A DNA stretch of 64,000 nt. Source: Merdicola sp963557785 (GTDB lineage Bacteria; Bacillota; Clostridia; TANB77; CAG-508). Below are positions 25,124-33,219 of the stretch, piece by piece; position 1 is the stretch's first letter, and every line of letters begins with the position of its first letter. Made by a program: the position numbers and the translations under genes. The DNA is taken from NCBI GenBank assembly GCA_963557785.1, contig CAUWBF010000009.1:5371-69370 (forward strand), written 5' to 3'. Below the pieces are notes generated by a model. That model had not been told where the DNA came from and ran no database searches. It saw only the letters and a program-made list of their open reading frames with translations.

Positions 25124-26565
25124 TACCTTTTGAAATTCGTAATTTTTTTCCGTTCATCACATTCATCAGCAGATAGATTCCCATCATTGTCTATGTCAAT
25201 TCCCGAATATTCAGACTTGCTCTCTTCCTGGGTATTGTCTGCTTTGTTGCTTTCTTTCAAGAGCAGATCATTCCAATCCTTAGAACCTGCTTCCGGAATT
25301 TCCCGAACAAACGAAACCTTTTCCGTAAATGTCGAAATAGCTGTATTTAATTTATTCTTATATTCATCATAGTAAGCCAACGCCTTATCTGCCTGATATT
25401 TTAAATCATCAGGATGTATAGAACCGCATTGCTTCATAGAATGCCATTCCTCTTCTGCAGCTTCGTATGATCCGTATGCTCTTCGCAAATTTTCTGGCAA
25501 CAAATCTGTATCTCCGGACAAATTATTGTCAGGTTTTGATAGCGATTTGATGTAGTCAAGAAGTTGAGGACCTGATTCTGTACTTTTAGATTTGACATAG
25601 AACAATTCATTTTTGAAATTCTCAACAAACTGATTTCCTGCCAAATCATTGTCAAAACAAAGATGGTGTGTAGCTTTCGAAGCTTCATTTATTACACCCC
25701 TGAATTGCATAACAGTCGGATTTCCACCGGTGGAAACAAATACGGCCTTATTCAGACTACTGTCATGTTGTGCATTAAGCTGATAGTATGCCATAGCATC
25801 ATAGGCACTCTCAAACCATAGCACTTTTTCTGCTGATTTAAGTTCGGTATTGTTAGGGCTGGCAATCCATAAACCTTCACTTGAATTGCTTCCTCTTGCT
25901 TTACCTTTATAACCACTACTACCATCCAGACGTGCGCGTCCTCGTTCTTCAAAACCCACGATGTCTTTCAAATCAGTTGATTTAGCATCAGTTTTTCCCG
26001 GTATTCGGAGTGGGAAAGAAAGATTCTTGAAGTAAGTTCCATTTTCTTTTCGCAGGGTTGCTAATAAAAAATGCTGTCCGAACGCTTTCTGTGTATTGGT
26101 GTTAATACCACGATTTACGAAATACGGATAAAACTGTTTGATATTGTCAAAGTTGTATTTTTGAAAATGTAATAATTCATAATCCCTTATATTGAAATCC
26201 TTTACTTGTGGGGATGATTTAATAATAGGATGAACCGTTCGGTCAATAGGGTTATTCAACAATCTGTTACAGACAAGATTAACCAAACGATAAGGATCCA
26301 TACCTGCTTGATAATCTTTAAAAAGATGGGGGTGCTCAGTAATGAATGAGATTACGTTGTACACTTTTTTTTCAGGAGGTTGGAAACAGGTTTGACGTGA
26401 AGGGTACACAATAAATTTGTCTCCTTTCACATGATGACCACTGCTGTCCGGTCGAACATAAGCCGGATAGCGGATGCCGTCTTTGCGATTAAACACATAG
26501 CCTACATCCATGAGTAAGTCCTGAATATCAATTCTTTTTATAAAATCATCAAATGTCAGTTCCAT
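25123..26565 (-). CDS. Toprim-domain protein with C-terminal EF-hand loop
   Basis: 480 aa. The N-terminal 80 residues resemble the primase zinc-region-like module of Bacteroidales plasmid proteins. A Toprim domain is at about 245-315: E252 (LWFESAYDA), TGGNP near 279-283, and D305/D307 (FDNDLAG). It probably acts on DNA in primer synthesis or strand handling. The last 30 residues contain a textbook EF-hand loop (457-468, D-x-D-x-DG-x-L-S-x-x-E), which is unexpected here. It overlaps the next gene's start by 1 bp. Confidence 0.75.
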   Translation of the reverse strand: MELTFDDFIKRIDIQDLLMDVGYVFNRKDGIRYPAYVRPDSSGHHVKGDKFIVYPSRQTCFQPPEKKVYNVISFITEHPHLFKDYQAGMDPYRLVNLVCNRLLNNPIDRTVHPIIKSSPQVKDFNIRDYELLHFQKYNFDNIKQFYPYFVNRGINTNTQKAFGQHFLLATLRKENGTYFKNLSFPLRIPGKTDAKSTDLKDIVGFEERGRARLDGSSGYKGKARGSNSSEGLWIASPNNTELKSAEKVLWFESAYDAMAYYQLNAQHDSSLNKAVFVSTGGNPTVMQFRGVINEASKATHHLCFDNDLAGNQFVENFKNELFYVKSKSTESGPQLLDYIKSLSKPDNNLSGDTDLLPENLRRAYGSYEAAEEEWHSMKQCGSIHPDDLKYQADKALAYYDEYKNKLNTAISTFTEKVSFVREIPEAGSKDWNDLLLKESNKADNTQEESKSEYSGIDIDNDGNLSADECDERKKITNFKR

Positions 26566-26590
26566 TGCGGATTCTTTTTGTGGTTATTAT

Positions 26591-28267
26591 CTATCTTCCC
26601 CGATTCATATCCAAATTATTCAATGTTGCATTTACTCCTGCATCGTAAGCTCTCTTTGCCAAATCTTCCGGTCTTTCAAGTCCCGGCTTGAAATATACAA
26701 AGTCGCTTTTATGGGTTTCGTGATATATTTCAGGGCGTGGATGTGGATTCTTGATATGGGATATGTTATGGGCTATATCTGCACCTAAATAGGTTGCTTC
26801 GCTTAATGCGGTAAGACCGGCAGCCAAGAAAGCTCCCAAATTGAATTTCTCGCGCATTTCCGGACGTGTCTTCATATCAACTTCGCTAAATACTTTCGAC
26901 ATCATGCGTTGACGCTGATAGTCATCCACGGCCATGAATTTGTCGTATTGTCTTTTCGAAATTTCGTGACTGACTACAGTTCCATTGATTACGGCACTCA
27001 TCTTATAGGTAACTTCGGAATCTTTTTCCTTCTGCTTACCTTTTTGCTCATCAGAACTTGCCTTGGATGTTAAAGCGGTCTGTTCATTGGTCAAAGACTT
27101 TATTTTTTCGACCCAAATATCTCCAACTTCAACTTCACGGCCATGCTTACCTTCACGATACCAACCTTTACTCTCATTTAAAGCTTGTAAATTCTGTCCG
27201 TTAACATAGCCCTCTTCAGGATTTGTCGTTGGAGCCATACGAGCTTCTGCTACTACTTCTTCCTTTAAAGTTGCATCGTTATTAGTATATAGACTTTCAG
27301 CTTGTTGGGTTTCAATAGAGGAGGGGATTGGTTTAACTGTAATGGAAATGCTTTCCTTGCTGTTAAGCATATCCATTGTTACTTTTTCATTGAAGTCATT
27401 ACCGATATAGCTATTGATAATATCTAAACGCTCGTTTATGGGTGTTGACTTCAAAGAATTGTCGGTCAACTTCTTGAAATCTTCTTCAGATAAGTTGTAT
27501 TCGAAATCCTGTGTAGTCCCTTTTGACAAAACCGTCATGCTCTTCTTTGATTCATCTATGATGATGCCGTGCGAAGACAAAATTTCTTGCCATTTCTCAT
27601 TGGAAAAATAGACAGGAGAAGTAATAAGCTCTTTATAGGGCTTTGCCGGTTCGGTTGGTCTTGGAGTGGCTTTAACTTCCGGAAAGATTTCTTGCAGATC
27701 TTCCAGAGGATCACGTTGTACTGAAGGTTTTTGAGATCCTTTGTAATAGTAACCGTAAGCACCGCTTTTAAGCTCACCGGGACGAATACGCCCATCGAAA
27801 TGTTCAGGCACCATCACGGTACCGCCTACACGTCGCAGGTGAAATCCGGGTTGCATGGAAGGACGCATTCCTAAATATCCGGGAGGTATGGCACGAGGGG
27901 GGGATAAGGTGCTGTTACCCGGATAGGTTTCGCGATAGCCATGTAAACCCATTGCAACAAGGCCATTTACATTGCGTGCAGCTACAAAGCTACTTGGTAC
28001 ATCGAAATCTTTACCTACAATGCTGTTGAACGTATTATAGGCTTTCTTATTTGAATAATTTGAGCCACCATCAGATAGTGCCTGAAATTGTCTTTCAGTA
28101 ATCGGATATTCCAAAACAGGGGAGTCATGTCCTTGAACGATAAGAACATACTTATCTTCAACCAAAGCAACTTGGGCACGCATACCATTCCTGTGCAATA
28201 CATCTTGCAACTGATACGATAACTCGCCTCTGTATCTGGTGGCCATCGCTTCTGAACGAATGCTCAT
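26591..28267 (-). CDS. Multi-repeat polyvalent-type protein, unknown
   Basis: 558 aa. Three related units occur near 51-90, 251-295 and 425-470: a short strand, then YPITERQFQAL / YNLSEEDFKKL / HEISKRQYDKF, then a helix. These resemble small linked modules of Bacteroidales conjugative-element proteins (DUF3945-like). Between them are Pro/Arg-rich linkers. The function is unknown. It is likely to be co-expressed with the Toprim gene 25 bp downstream. Confidence 0.6.
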   Translation of the reverse strand: MSIRSEAMATRYRGELSYQLQDVLHRNGMRAQVALVEDKYVLIVQGHDSPVLEYPITERQFQALSDGGSNYSNKKAYNTFNSIVGKDFDVPSSFVAARNVNGLVAMGLHGYRETYPGNSTLSPPRAIPPGYLGMRPSMQPGFHLRRVGGTVMVPEHFDGRIRPGELKSGAYGYYYKGSQKPSVQRDPLEDLQEIFPEVKATPRPTEPAKPYKELITSPVYFSNEKWQEILSSHGIIIDESKKSMTVLSKGTTQDFEYNLSEEDFKKLTDNSLKSTPINERLDIINSYIGNDFNEKVTMDMLNSKESISITVKPIPSSIETQQAESLYTNNDATLKEEVVAEARMAPTTNPEEGYVNGQNLQALNESKGWYREGKHGREVEVGDIWVEKIKSLTNEQTALTSKASSDEQKGKQKEKDSEVTYKMSAVINGTVVSHEISKRQYDKFMAVDDYQRQRMMSKVFSEVDMKTRPEMREKFNLGAFLAAGLTALSEATYLGADIAHNISHIKNPHPRPEIYHETHKSDFVYFKPGLERPEDLAKRAYDAGVNATLNNLDMNRGR

Positions 28268-28278
28268 ATTTCACTTCT

Positions 28279-28491
28279 TTAGTTTCCTATACTTTCTTCA
28301 AATAAAGCCTCACGGTAATCCATAAAGGCAATGGCAGCAGTTTCAGAATGAGGGTCGAGAGATTCATTCTTGCAAAAATCGTAATATTCTTCACTCATTT
28401 CGTCTGACTGCTGAGTCACAAAATCAACGGCTGAAATATTGCCAGCTTGATATTCCTCACATAGTGTTTCGTAATCGGGATAATTTTTCAT
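28279..28491 (-). CDS. Small acidic protein
   Basis: 70 aa, strongly acidic (many Glu/Asp and aromatic residues). No family is named with confidence. Its position between two accessory genes and high acidity suggest a DNA-mimic or protein partner, which is speculation. Confidence 0.6.
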   Translation of the reverse strand: MKNYPDYETLCEEYQAGNISAVDFVTQQSDEMSEEYYDFCKNESLDPHSETAAIAFMDYREALFEESIGN

Positions 28492-28512
28492 ACTTCTTAT
28501 TTTATTTGTGAA

Positions 28513-29358
28513 TTATCGATTTTGTTGTCTTGTAGATGATGGAAAATCCATTGATTGTTCAATTTGTTCGGATTGTTCCATGAAGTTTCCTTCTTGATTT
28601 TCCTGTGACATACGCTCCAGAGCTTCTTCTATTTCTTCAGTAAAATCGCTCTCTTCAACATAAGACAACAGACCGCTCCTTTTTACCCAACAGCCGTCAT
28701 TGCCAAAAGAGTAATCGGGAATCTGAAGCCGAACGGCTCTGTCCCAATCTTCAGCATTGCCATAAACAACCATCACACCGGTTTTTGAAAACAAATCAAT
28801 GCCAATAGTCAATTCAACAGGTTGGTCTTCATCGAAAATATCACTTTCTATAGTGGCTGTTTTTCCTTTCCAAAATGATTCCAGAACTTCTTCAGAAAGA
28901 TTAAATTCCTGACCAATAGAACTGAGATTACGGCCTATGATTTGGGAAGGGGTATATACTACATTATTCGTATCAGGGTCTATTTGGACGAAGACTTTGA
29001 TACGTTGAGAAGATGCAGCATCATTTTCATTGCTCTCCATAATATCCGCAACAATGGCTTTACCTGAAAGAAGCAATTGTTTTTCTTCCTCCGAAAATTG
29101 ATTCAAATCTAATTGCTCTAATTTGGGAGAGAACAACAAATTTACTCCTTCATCTGTTTCAATCAGACAGAATTTTGCATAGCATCTTGTATATCCATTT
29201 GGTTGCTCAATCTTAATGGGAAGCAGAGGTGAAAAAGCACCTCTTTGCAATCTTAGGTGAACTGATTCGGGTAAATCCAAAATCATTTGAGCCGTTAAAC
29301 CAAATTCTTCCAAGATGGCAAACGGATAGTCCTCACGATGAAATAAAATATCTGACAT
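28513..29358 (-). CDS. DUF4099-like protein, first gene of the entry operon
   Basis: 281 aa. The N-terminal half (FHREDYPFAILEEFGL, with LLLSGKAIVADIM) fits DUF4099-type modules of Bacteroidales mobile elements, and the acidic second half repeats a similar pattern (FNLSEEVLESFWKGKTATI). It is soluble, with a Gln-rich tail. The promoter is about 30 bp upstream, with a dyad operator 68 bp further. It begins the operon running to 10420. Confidence 0.6.
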   Translation of the reverse strand: MSDILFHREDYPFAILEEFGLTAQMILDLPESVHLRLQRGAFSPLLPIKIEQPNGYTRCYAKFCLIETDEGVNLLFSPKLEQLDLNQFSEEEKQLLLSGKAIVADIMESNENDAASSQRIKVFVQIDPDTNNVVYTPSQIIGRNLSSIGQEFNLSEEVLESFWKGKTATIESDIFDEDQPVELTIGIDLFSKTGVMVVYGNAEDWDRAVRLQIPDYSFGNDGCWVKRSGLLSYVEESDFTEEIEEALERMSQENQEGNFMEQSEQIEQSMDFPSSTRQQNR

Positions 29359-29385
29359 AATCGTTTATTTTAATATTCTTTGTAG

Positions 29386-29494
29386 CAAAGGTAATTTTAA
29401 ATTCGGACGTGAAGAACCTGAAGGAGTAAAACCTATATATTTAGATATAAGATTTAATTTTTGGTTCTAAACACAATGCTTGGTAGAACCAAAA
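29386..29494 (-). promoter_or_regulatory. Promoter and dyad operator (copy 2) of the entry operon
   Basis: Minus-strand -7 box TACCTTTG at 29393-29386. The dyad TTGGTTCTA (29461-29469), 14 bp, TAGAACCAA (29484-29492) is perfect, and extends to 11 bp arms (29459-29469, 29484-29494). It begins 68 bp upstream of the -7 box, the same distance as at the tra operon (54326-54432). Confidence 0.6.
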
Positions 29495-29572
29495 TATCTA
29501 AAATACAATGATTTATGAATTTTACAAGAACCTATTTGTTCCTAGTTGGACTGAATTGTGTAATTTCACGGC

Positions 29573-30283
29573 ATGAAAATATTTTTACCCCTTTTCTTTC
29601 TCTTTTTTTCAGAGACTTCATTTGCGCAATTCAATACAATCAAGCAAGGAACAAATAACTATAAAGTGAAGGTTTTAGAAATTGAAAAAGATGGCAAAAC
29701 AATTGATGCGAGAGCTATTGATTTCTTAAAAAATGAACCTGAAAAATCAGATTCATTAAAGGTCGATTCTCTTACAGAGAAATATGCACATTTAAGTATA
29801 GAAGAACTACGATTTTTTATAAAGGAATTAGAGGCTGCCTTGGAAAAACAAAACAAACATAAGAAAACTCTCCCTAAACAAATCCACAAACTCTATGAAG
29901 GGAAAAATCACCACCTAAACATACAAAACCTATTACAAGTCATGACAGAAGTCGGCTTGTCTAACAAACTATTTGTAATGGCCCAAGCTGTATTGGAAAC
30001 AGGAAATTTTAAAAGCCGGGTTTGTCGTGAATACAACAACCTCTTTGGATTATATGATAGTCGGCACAAAGACTATTTTCGATTTGAAAAATGGGAGGAC
30101 TCTGTTGTCGGCTATCAAAAAATGATTCAGCGCAGATACAAGGGAGGAAACTACCTTCGATTCTTGAAGCAGATACGGTATGCGGAAGACCCTAAATATA
30201 TTCCCAAAATAGCCAAAACTGCTAAGTGGCTGTATGAAGAAAACGAACATTTATTTCAAACAAAATCATCTGTAAGTAGCTAA
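29573..30283 (+). CDS. Secreted glucosaminidase (FlgJ/Bax-like)
   Basis: 236 aa. A signal peptide (cleavage near FAQ, residue 19) is followed by a charged linker and a glucosaminidase domain at about 115-230, with VMAQAVLETGNFKS placing the catalytic Glu at 142. It cleaves the peptidoglycan glycan backbone in the periplasm. It is followed 2 bp later by a secreted M23 gene, so the pair repeats, as separate proteins, the two activities fused in 15135-16757. Confidence 0.8.
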   Translation: MKIFLPLFFLFFSETSFAQFNTIKQGTNNYKVKVLEIEKDGKTIDARAIDFLKNEPEKSDSLKVDSLTEKYAHLSIEELRFFIKELEAALEKQNKHKKTLPKQIHKLYEGKNHHLNIQNLLQVMTEVGLSNKLFVMAQAVLETGNFKSRVCREYNNLFGLYDSRHKDYFRFEKWEDSVVGYQKMIQRRYKGGNYLRFLKQIRYAEDPKYIPKIAKTAKWLYEENEHLFQTKSSVSS

Positions 30284-30284
30284 A

Positions 30285-30995
30285 ATGAGGGAAAGAAATT
30301 TGGCTGTATCAGAAAATATTTGTAACTTTGTGTTGGGTAAAAGCTCGATATTCGTTTCTATGATATTCGTTAGCGTTTTTGATGTATGTGTTGCCCAAAA
30401 TCGCGTTAATGGTACATTTAATACGGTCGGATATGTAGCCAACAATCCGAAGGTGTATGTATTGCCAGAAGATTCTATATCAACTGACGGTGATGAAGAT
30501 GTGGAAGCGACAAAAGAGCAGAGCTTGGATTCTATACCAACAAATGTAATAAAGAGCCGTATATCCAATGTGTCATTCCCATTGAAGGATATTTGGATTA
30601 CCTCTCCATTTGGGATACGGAAGGATCCGATGAATAGGAAAAGACGGAGAATGCACAATGGACTGGATTTGAGAGCTAAATATGAGCCGGTATATGCCAT
30701 GATGCCTGGTGTGATAACAGCTGTGTCCTTTTCTAAGAATGGAGGATATTACGTAACAGTAAATCATGGAATATGTGTATGCTCGTATTTGCACCTATCT
30801 AAGATTCTTGTAAGGCGTGGTCAAAGAGTTCAGGCAGGACAAATGGTTGCGATAAGCGGAAACTCTGGAAAAAGGACTACCGGACCGCATTTACATATAA
30901 CTTGTAGATGGGGGAACGAAAAAGGTAAATTCTTTAACCCTGTTGTGCTGCTCAACTTTGTCGCAGATGAATTGTTGAACAATTTAAAATCTTGA
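30285..30995 (+). CDS. Secreted M23 peptidoglycan endopeptidase
   Basis: 236 aa. A signal-like hydrophobic segment is at 20-38 (cleavage near CVAQ). An M23 domain is at 97-215 with H124 and D128 (HNGLD), H170 (YLHLS) and H202-x-H204 (PHLHI), so the active site is intact. It would cut peptide cross-links. It is co-transcribed with the upstream glucosaminidase and the small downstream gene. Confidence 0.85.
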   Translation: MRERNLAVSENICNFVLGKSSIFVSMIFVSVFDVCVAQNRVNGTFNTVGYVANNPKVYVLPEDSISTDGDEDVEATKEQSLDSIPTNVIKSRISNVSFPLKDIWITSPFGIRKDPMNRKRRRMHNGLDLRAKYEPVYAMMPGVITAVSFSKNGGYYVTVNHGICVCSYLHLSKILVRRGQRVQAGQMVAISGNSGKRTTGPHLHITCRWGNEKGKFFNPVVLLNFVADELLNNLKS

Positions 30996-30997
30996 TT

Positions 30998-31174
30998 ATG
31001 GAATTAATCATCATTATGATCATCGTGATTGCCATTGCGCGGTCAGAGAAACCTAAGAAAGAATTAAAAAAGAAAAAGCGCAAGAAAAGGGGATCGTTTT
31101 TGAATATGTTCTTTTTTAGAGAAAAATCCTTTTATGAAAGACAGTGCGATGATGGTAGTAAATTTTATGAGTAA
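30998..31174 (+). CDS. Small single-pass membrane protein
   Basis: 58 aa from the ATG at 30998, just after the M23 stop. Residues 1-17 form a membrane helix (ELIIIMIIVIAIA), followed by a Lys-rich stretch and an aromatic tail. It may be a regulator or holin-like partner of the two upstream wall hydrolases; this is inference. Confidence 0.5.
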   Translation: MELIIIMIIVIAIARSEKPKKELKKKKRKKRGSFLNMFFFREKSFYERQCDDGSKFYE

Positions 31175-31535
31175 TTTGAAAATAAATAGTTTTTTTGGAT
31201 TCAATATTGTGTGTCTATAGAATTGTTTACGCACGAGAGCCAAGTGTGTACCAGTTGCTAATGCTTGCAACATCAAGGATTTTGGCTTGAAACCGCACGC
31301 AGGAAAGCTGACCTCGTGTCCTAAAAAGCCGTGGCAGAAAAAAAAGGGAACGACAGTCTTAAAAGCTCATAGGAGGTGTGAGTAACTCCTAAACCGCATT
31401 TTGTATTCCATTACTTCTTTGCGGTAACTCACTGTTGATTTTTGAGAAGGAGTCGATATTTGTTTTCTACAATGTCGCTCCTTTTTTGATAATCGTTAAT
31501 CCACGGATGGTTGATCATTATATACAGGTTGATTG

Positions 31536-31574
31536 ACAAGCCCTTTCCCCGAAAAAAAGGATGGGCTTGTTTTT
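31536..31574 (+). terminator. Rho-independent terminator
   Basis: ACAAGCCC (31536-31543) pairs perfectly with GGGCTTGT (31563-31570), followed by T residues. Confidence 0.65.
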
Positions 31575-31743
31575 ATATGGATTCACATTGCTCCCCTAAA
31601 CTTTTACTTCGATAGATGTCTATAGATGTTAAGTTGTAATTTGTTCTGTAAATATATATCGCTTTTTTGTGCTGATAGTATTAAATATATAGAATACAAC
31701 AATTAATGTAAATATAATTTGGTTCTATTTTATAGGAATTTTG

Positions 31744-31751
31744 TATCTTTG
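31744..31751 (+). promoter_or_regulatory. -7 box for the 31780 gene
   Basis: TATCTTTG, 28 bp before the start codon. A half operator TTGGTTCTA (31719-31727) lies 16 bp upstream. Confidence 0.6.
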
Positions 31752-31779
31752 CAGCATCAAAAATCAATATATCATACAA

Positions 31780-32595
31780 ATGAAAAAAATAACACTTTTA
31801 TTAGCACTGTTTTTATCAGTAACTTCAATCTCAGCTTATGCTGACTCAGTAAAAGCAATAGTAGAAAACAATGAATCAGTCACTTCGAATGTACAGCAAA
31901 ATCAGATTTCAAACCAGTCTTTAGAGGCTGATTCTTTAACCCTGGATGAACCTGAATTTGTTAATAGTTATTGTATATTGACAAGCGATTCTACTTATAC
32001 AGTGCTACCTAAAGAAACAGGTATTGTCGGACCTCATAAGAATAAAACTACAAGTTTGCTCGGTAAAATCGGTAAGATTGCTGATGCAGCCAGTGCCATT
32101 GGTGGACTTGGTTCTGCAGTAGGACTAAGCGCAAATAGCTCAAAAACTGTCTTGTCTGGAGTAAAGGCTTCCATGACGGCTATGAGCGTCAGCGATGTGG
32201 CTGATGCAGCCAGTGCTTTGACAGGAGCAGTAGGTATGGATATTATATTCTCGGGTAAGGCCTCGTCTTTCAATTATAAAAAGAATGGTCAAGATATTTG
32301 TATTTTGATTAAGGCTGAAAATAACGAATATGATCCACATAGCCTTTATCGTCTGGTTAAATTTTCAACCACTAAGAAAGAAAGACGTATTCAGTGGCTT
32401 CAGATAGATTCTGGTGTAATTGACGAAGATGCAAAGAACAAAGGTTATATACCGTTTCATGCAGAGAAATATGGCAAGCAGTCTTATTTGTTGACAATTC
32501 CTTCTTCCTGTGTTGAAAAAGGCGAATATGGAATTGTTTTCATGGGTGTTGAATCTGTTCAGCATATACCGGTAGCAACTTTCAGCATTTCTTGA
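31780..32595 (+). CDS. Secreted protein of unknown function
   Basis: 271 aa from the ATG at 31780; it begins with a clear signal peptide (MKKITLLLALFLSVTSISAYA). The middle (about 90-165) is Ala/Ser/Gly-rich with two similar ADAASAxxG segments; the C-terminal part is beta-rich (FSTTKKERRIQWLQ). It has its own promoter and a strong terminator, so it is an independent unit. The half operator upstream suggests co-regulation with the transfer operons. Confidence 0.7.
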   Translation: MKKITLLLALFLSVTSISAYADSVKAIVENNESVTSNVQQNQISNQSLEADSLTLDEPEFVNSYCILTSDSTYTVLPKETGIVGPHKNKTTSLLGKIGKIADAASAIGGLGSAVGLSANSSKTVLSGVKASMTAMSVSDVADAASALTGAVGMDIIFSGKASSFNYKKNGQDICILIKAENNEYDPHSLYRLVKFSTTKKERRIQWLQIDSGVIDEDAKNKGYIPFHAEKYGKQSYLLTIPSSCVEKGEYGIVFMGVESVQHIPVATFSIS

Positions 32596-32678
32596 TTTTT
32601 ATGAAATTCATAACTAAGGGTACAACACATAATCTAATGGATTTTTCTAAATTTAATAGTTTGTAAAGTTTCCATGTG

Positions 32679-32713
32679 GGTTCAGATTTCTAATCGAAGT
32701 CTGAACCTTTTTT
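32679..32713 (+). terminator. Strong rho-independent terminator
   Basis: GGTTCAGA (32679-32686) pairs with TCTGAACC (32700-32707), extended by TTTC/GAAG, 5-base loop, then six T residues. Confidence 0.8.
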
Positions 32714-32788
32714 CTTTGTAAGACTTTGTTTGACTTTGGGAGATGGTAATTACTCCCTTTTTACAAATGTGTGTTTAATGACAATTCC

Positions 32789-33043
32789 TTATTCCTCATT
32801 GAGGATAGGGACTTGTTTCTTGCTTTTTGTACATGATATGAGCTTAGATTGTTTAATAATAGCTTTCTTGGTAAAAATAGTTCCATTCCCAGAAAGACCT
32901 GCATGAAGGAGATAATTTTTGGTAGCTCCGACTTGTTCAGCTTTAAGAGTCGTATAGACTGCTGATATGCTGCTAAAATACCAATCTTTACGTTTTGAAT
33001 TGTCTATGCTATGAAATAAGTGAACATGTACAACTTTTGCCAT
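32789..33043 (-). CDS. Small conserved-type plasmid protein
   Basis: 84 aa, basic. The sequence (KVVHVHLFHSIDNSKRKDWY, then SSISAVYTTLKAEQVG) reads as a compact wing or helix-turn-helix-like fold of the kind common in Bacteroidales plasmids, but the function is unknown. It has its own -7 box at 33060-33067 and is convergent with the plus-strand secreted gene. Confidence 0.6.
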   Translation of the reverse strand: MAKVVHVHLFHSIDNSKRKDWYFSSISAVYTTLKAEQVGATKNYLLHAGLSGNGTIFTKKAIIKQSKLISCTKSKKQVPILNEE

Positions 33044-33059
33044 AAATAGAAATTTTCAG

Positions 33060-33067
33060 CAAATATA
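33060..33067 (-). promoter_or_regulatory. -7 box of the 33043 gene
   Basis: TATATTTG on the minus strand, 17 bp upstream of the ATG. Confidence 0.5.
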
Positions 33068-33219
33068 CTAAATAATTACTATTTGGTATATTTTCAATAA
33101 TCATTAAATATGATAATAATGCTTGTTTGTAAATATGTAAGATTGGATTGAATTTGTATTTTTGTAGTACAAAAGAGGAAGAAACAATTCTTTAGTAATC
33201 AACCTAAACCTCTCTAAAT

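Larger units (their letters stand above)
31175..31779. other. Non-coding region with candidate structured RNA
   Basis: No gene seen. Several stem pairs lie at 31362-31500: AGGAG/CTCCT around 31370, CCGCA/TGCGG near 31393-31430, a GTGAGTAAC/GTAACTCAC pair, and GGAG-t-CGA/TCG-c-CTCC before a T run near 31490. Positions 31307-31337 match 56100-56129. A terminator at 31536 and the promoter of the next gene follow. It could be a small RNA, oriT-like site or remnant. Confidence 0.35.
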
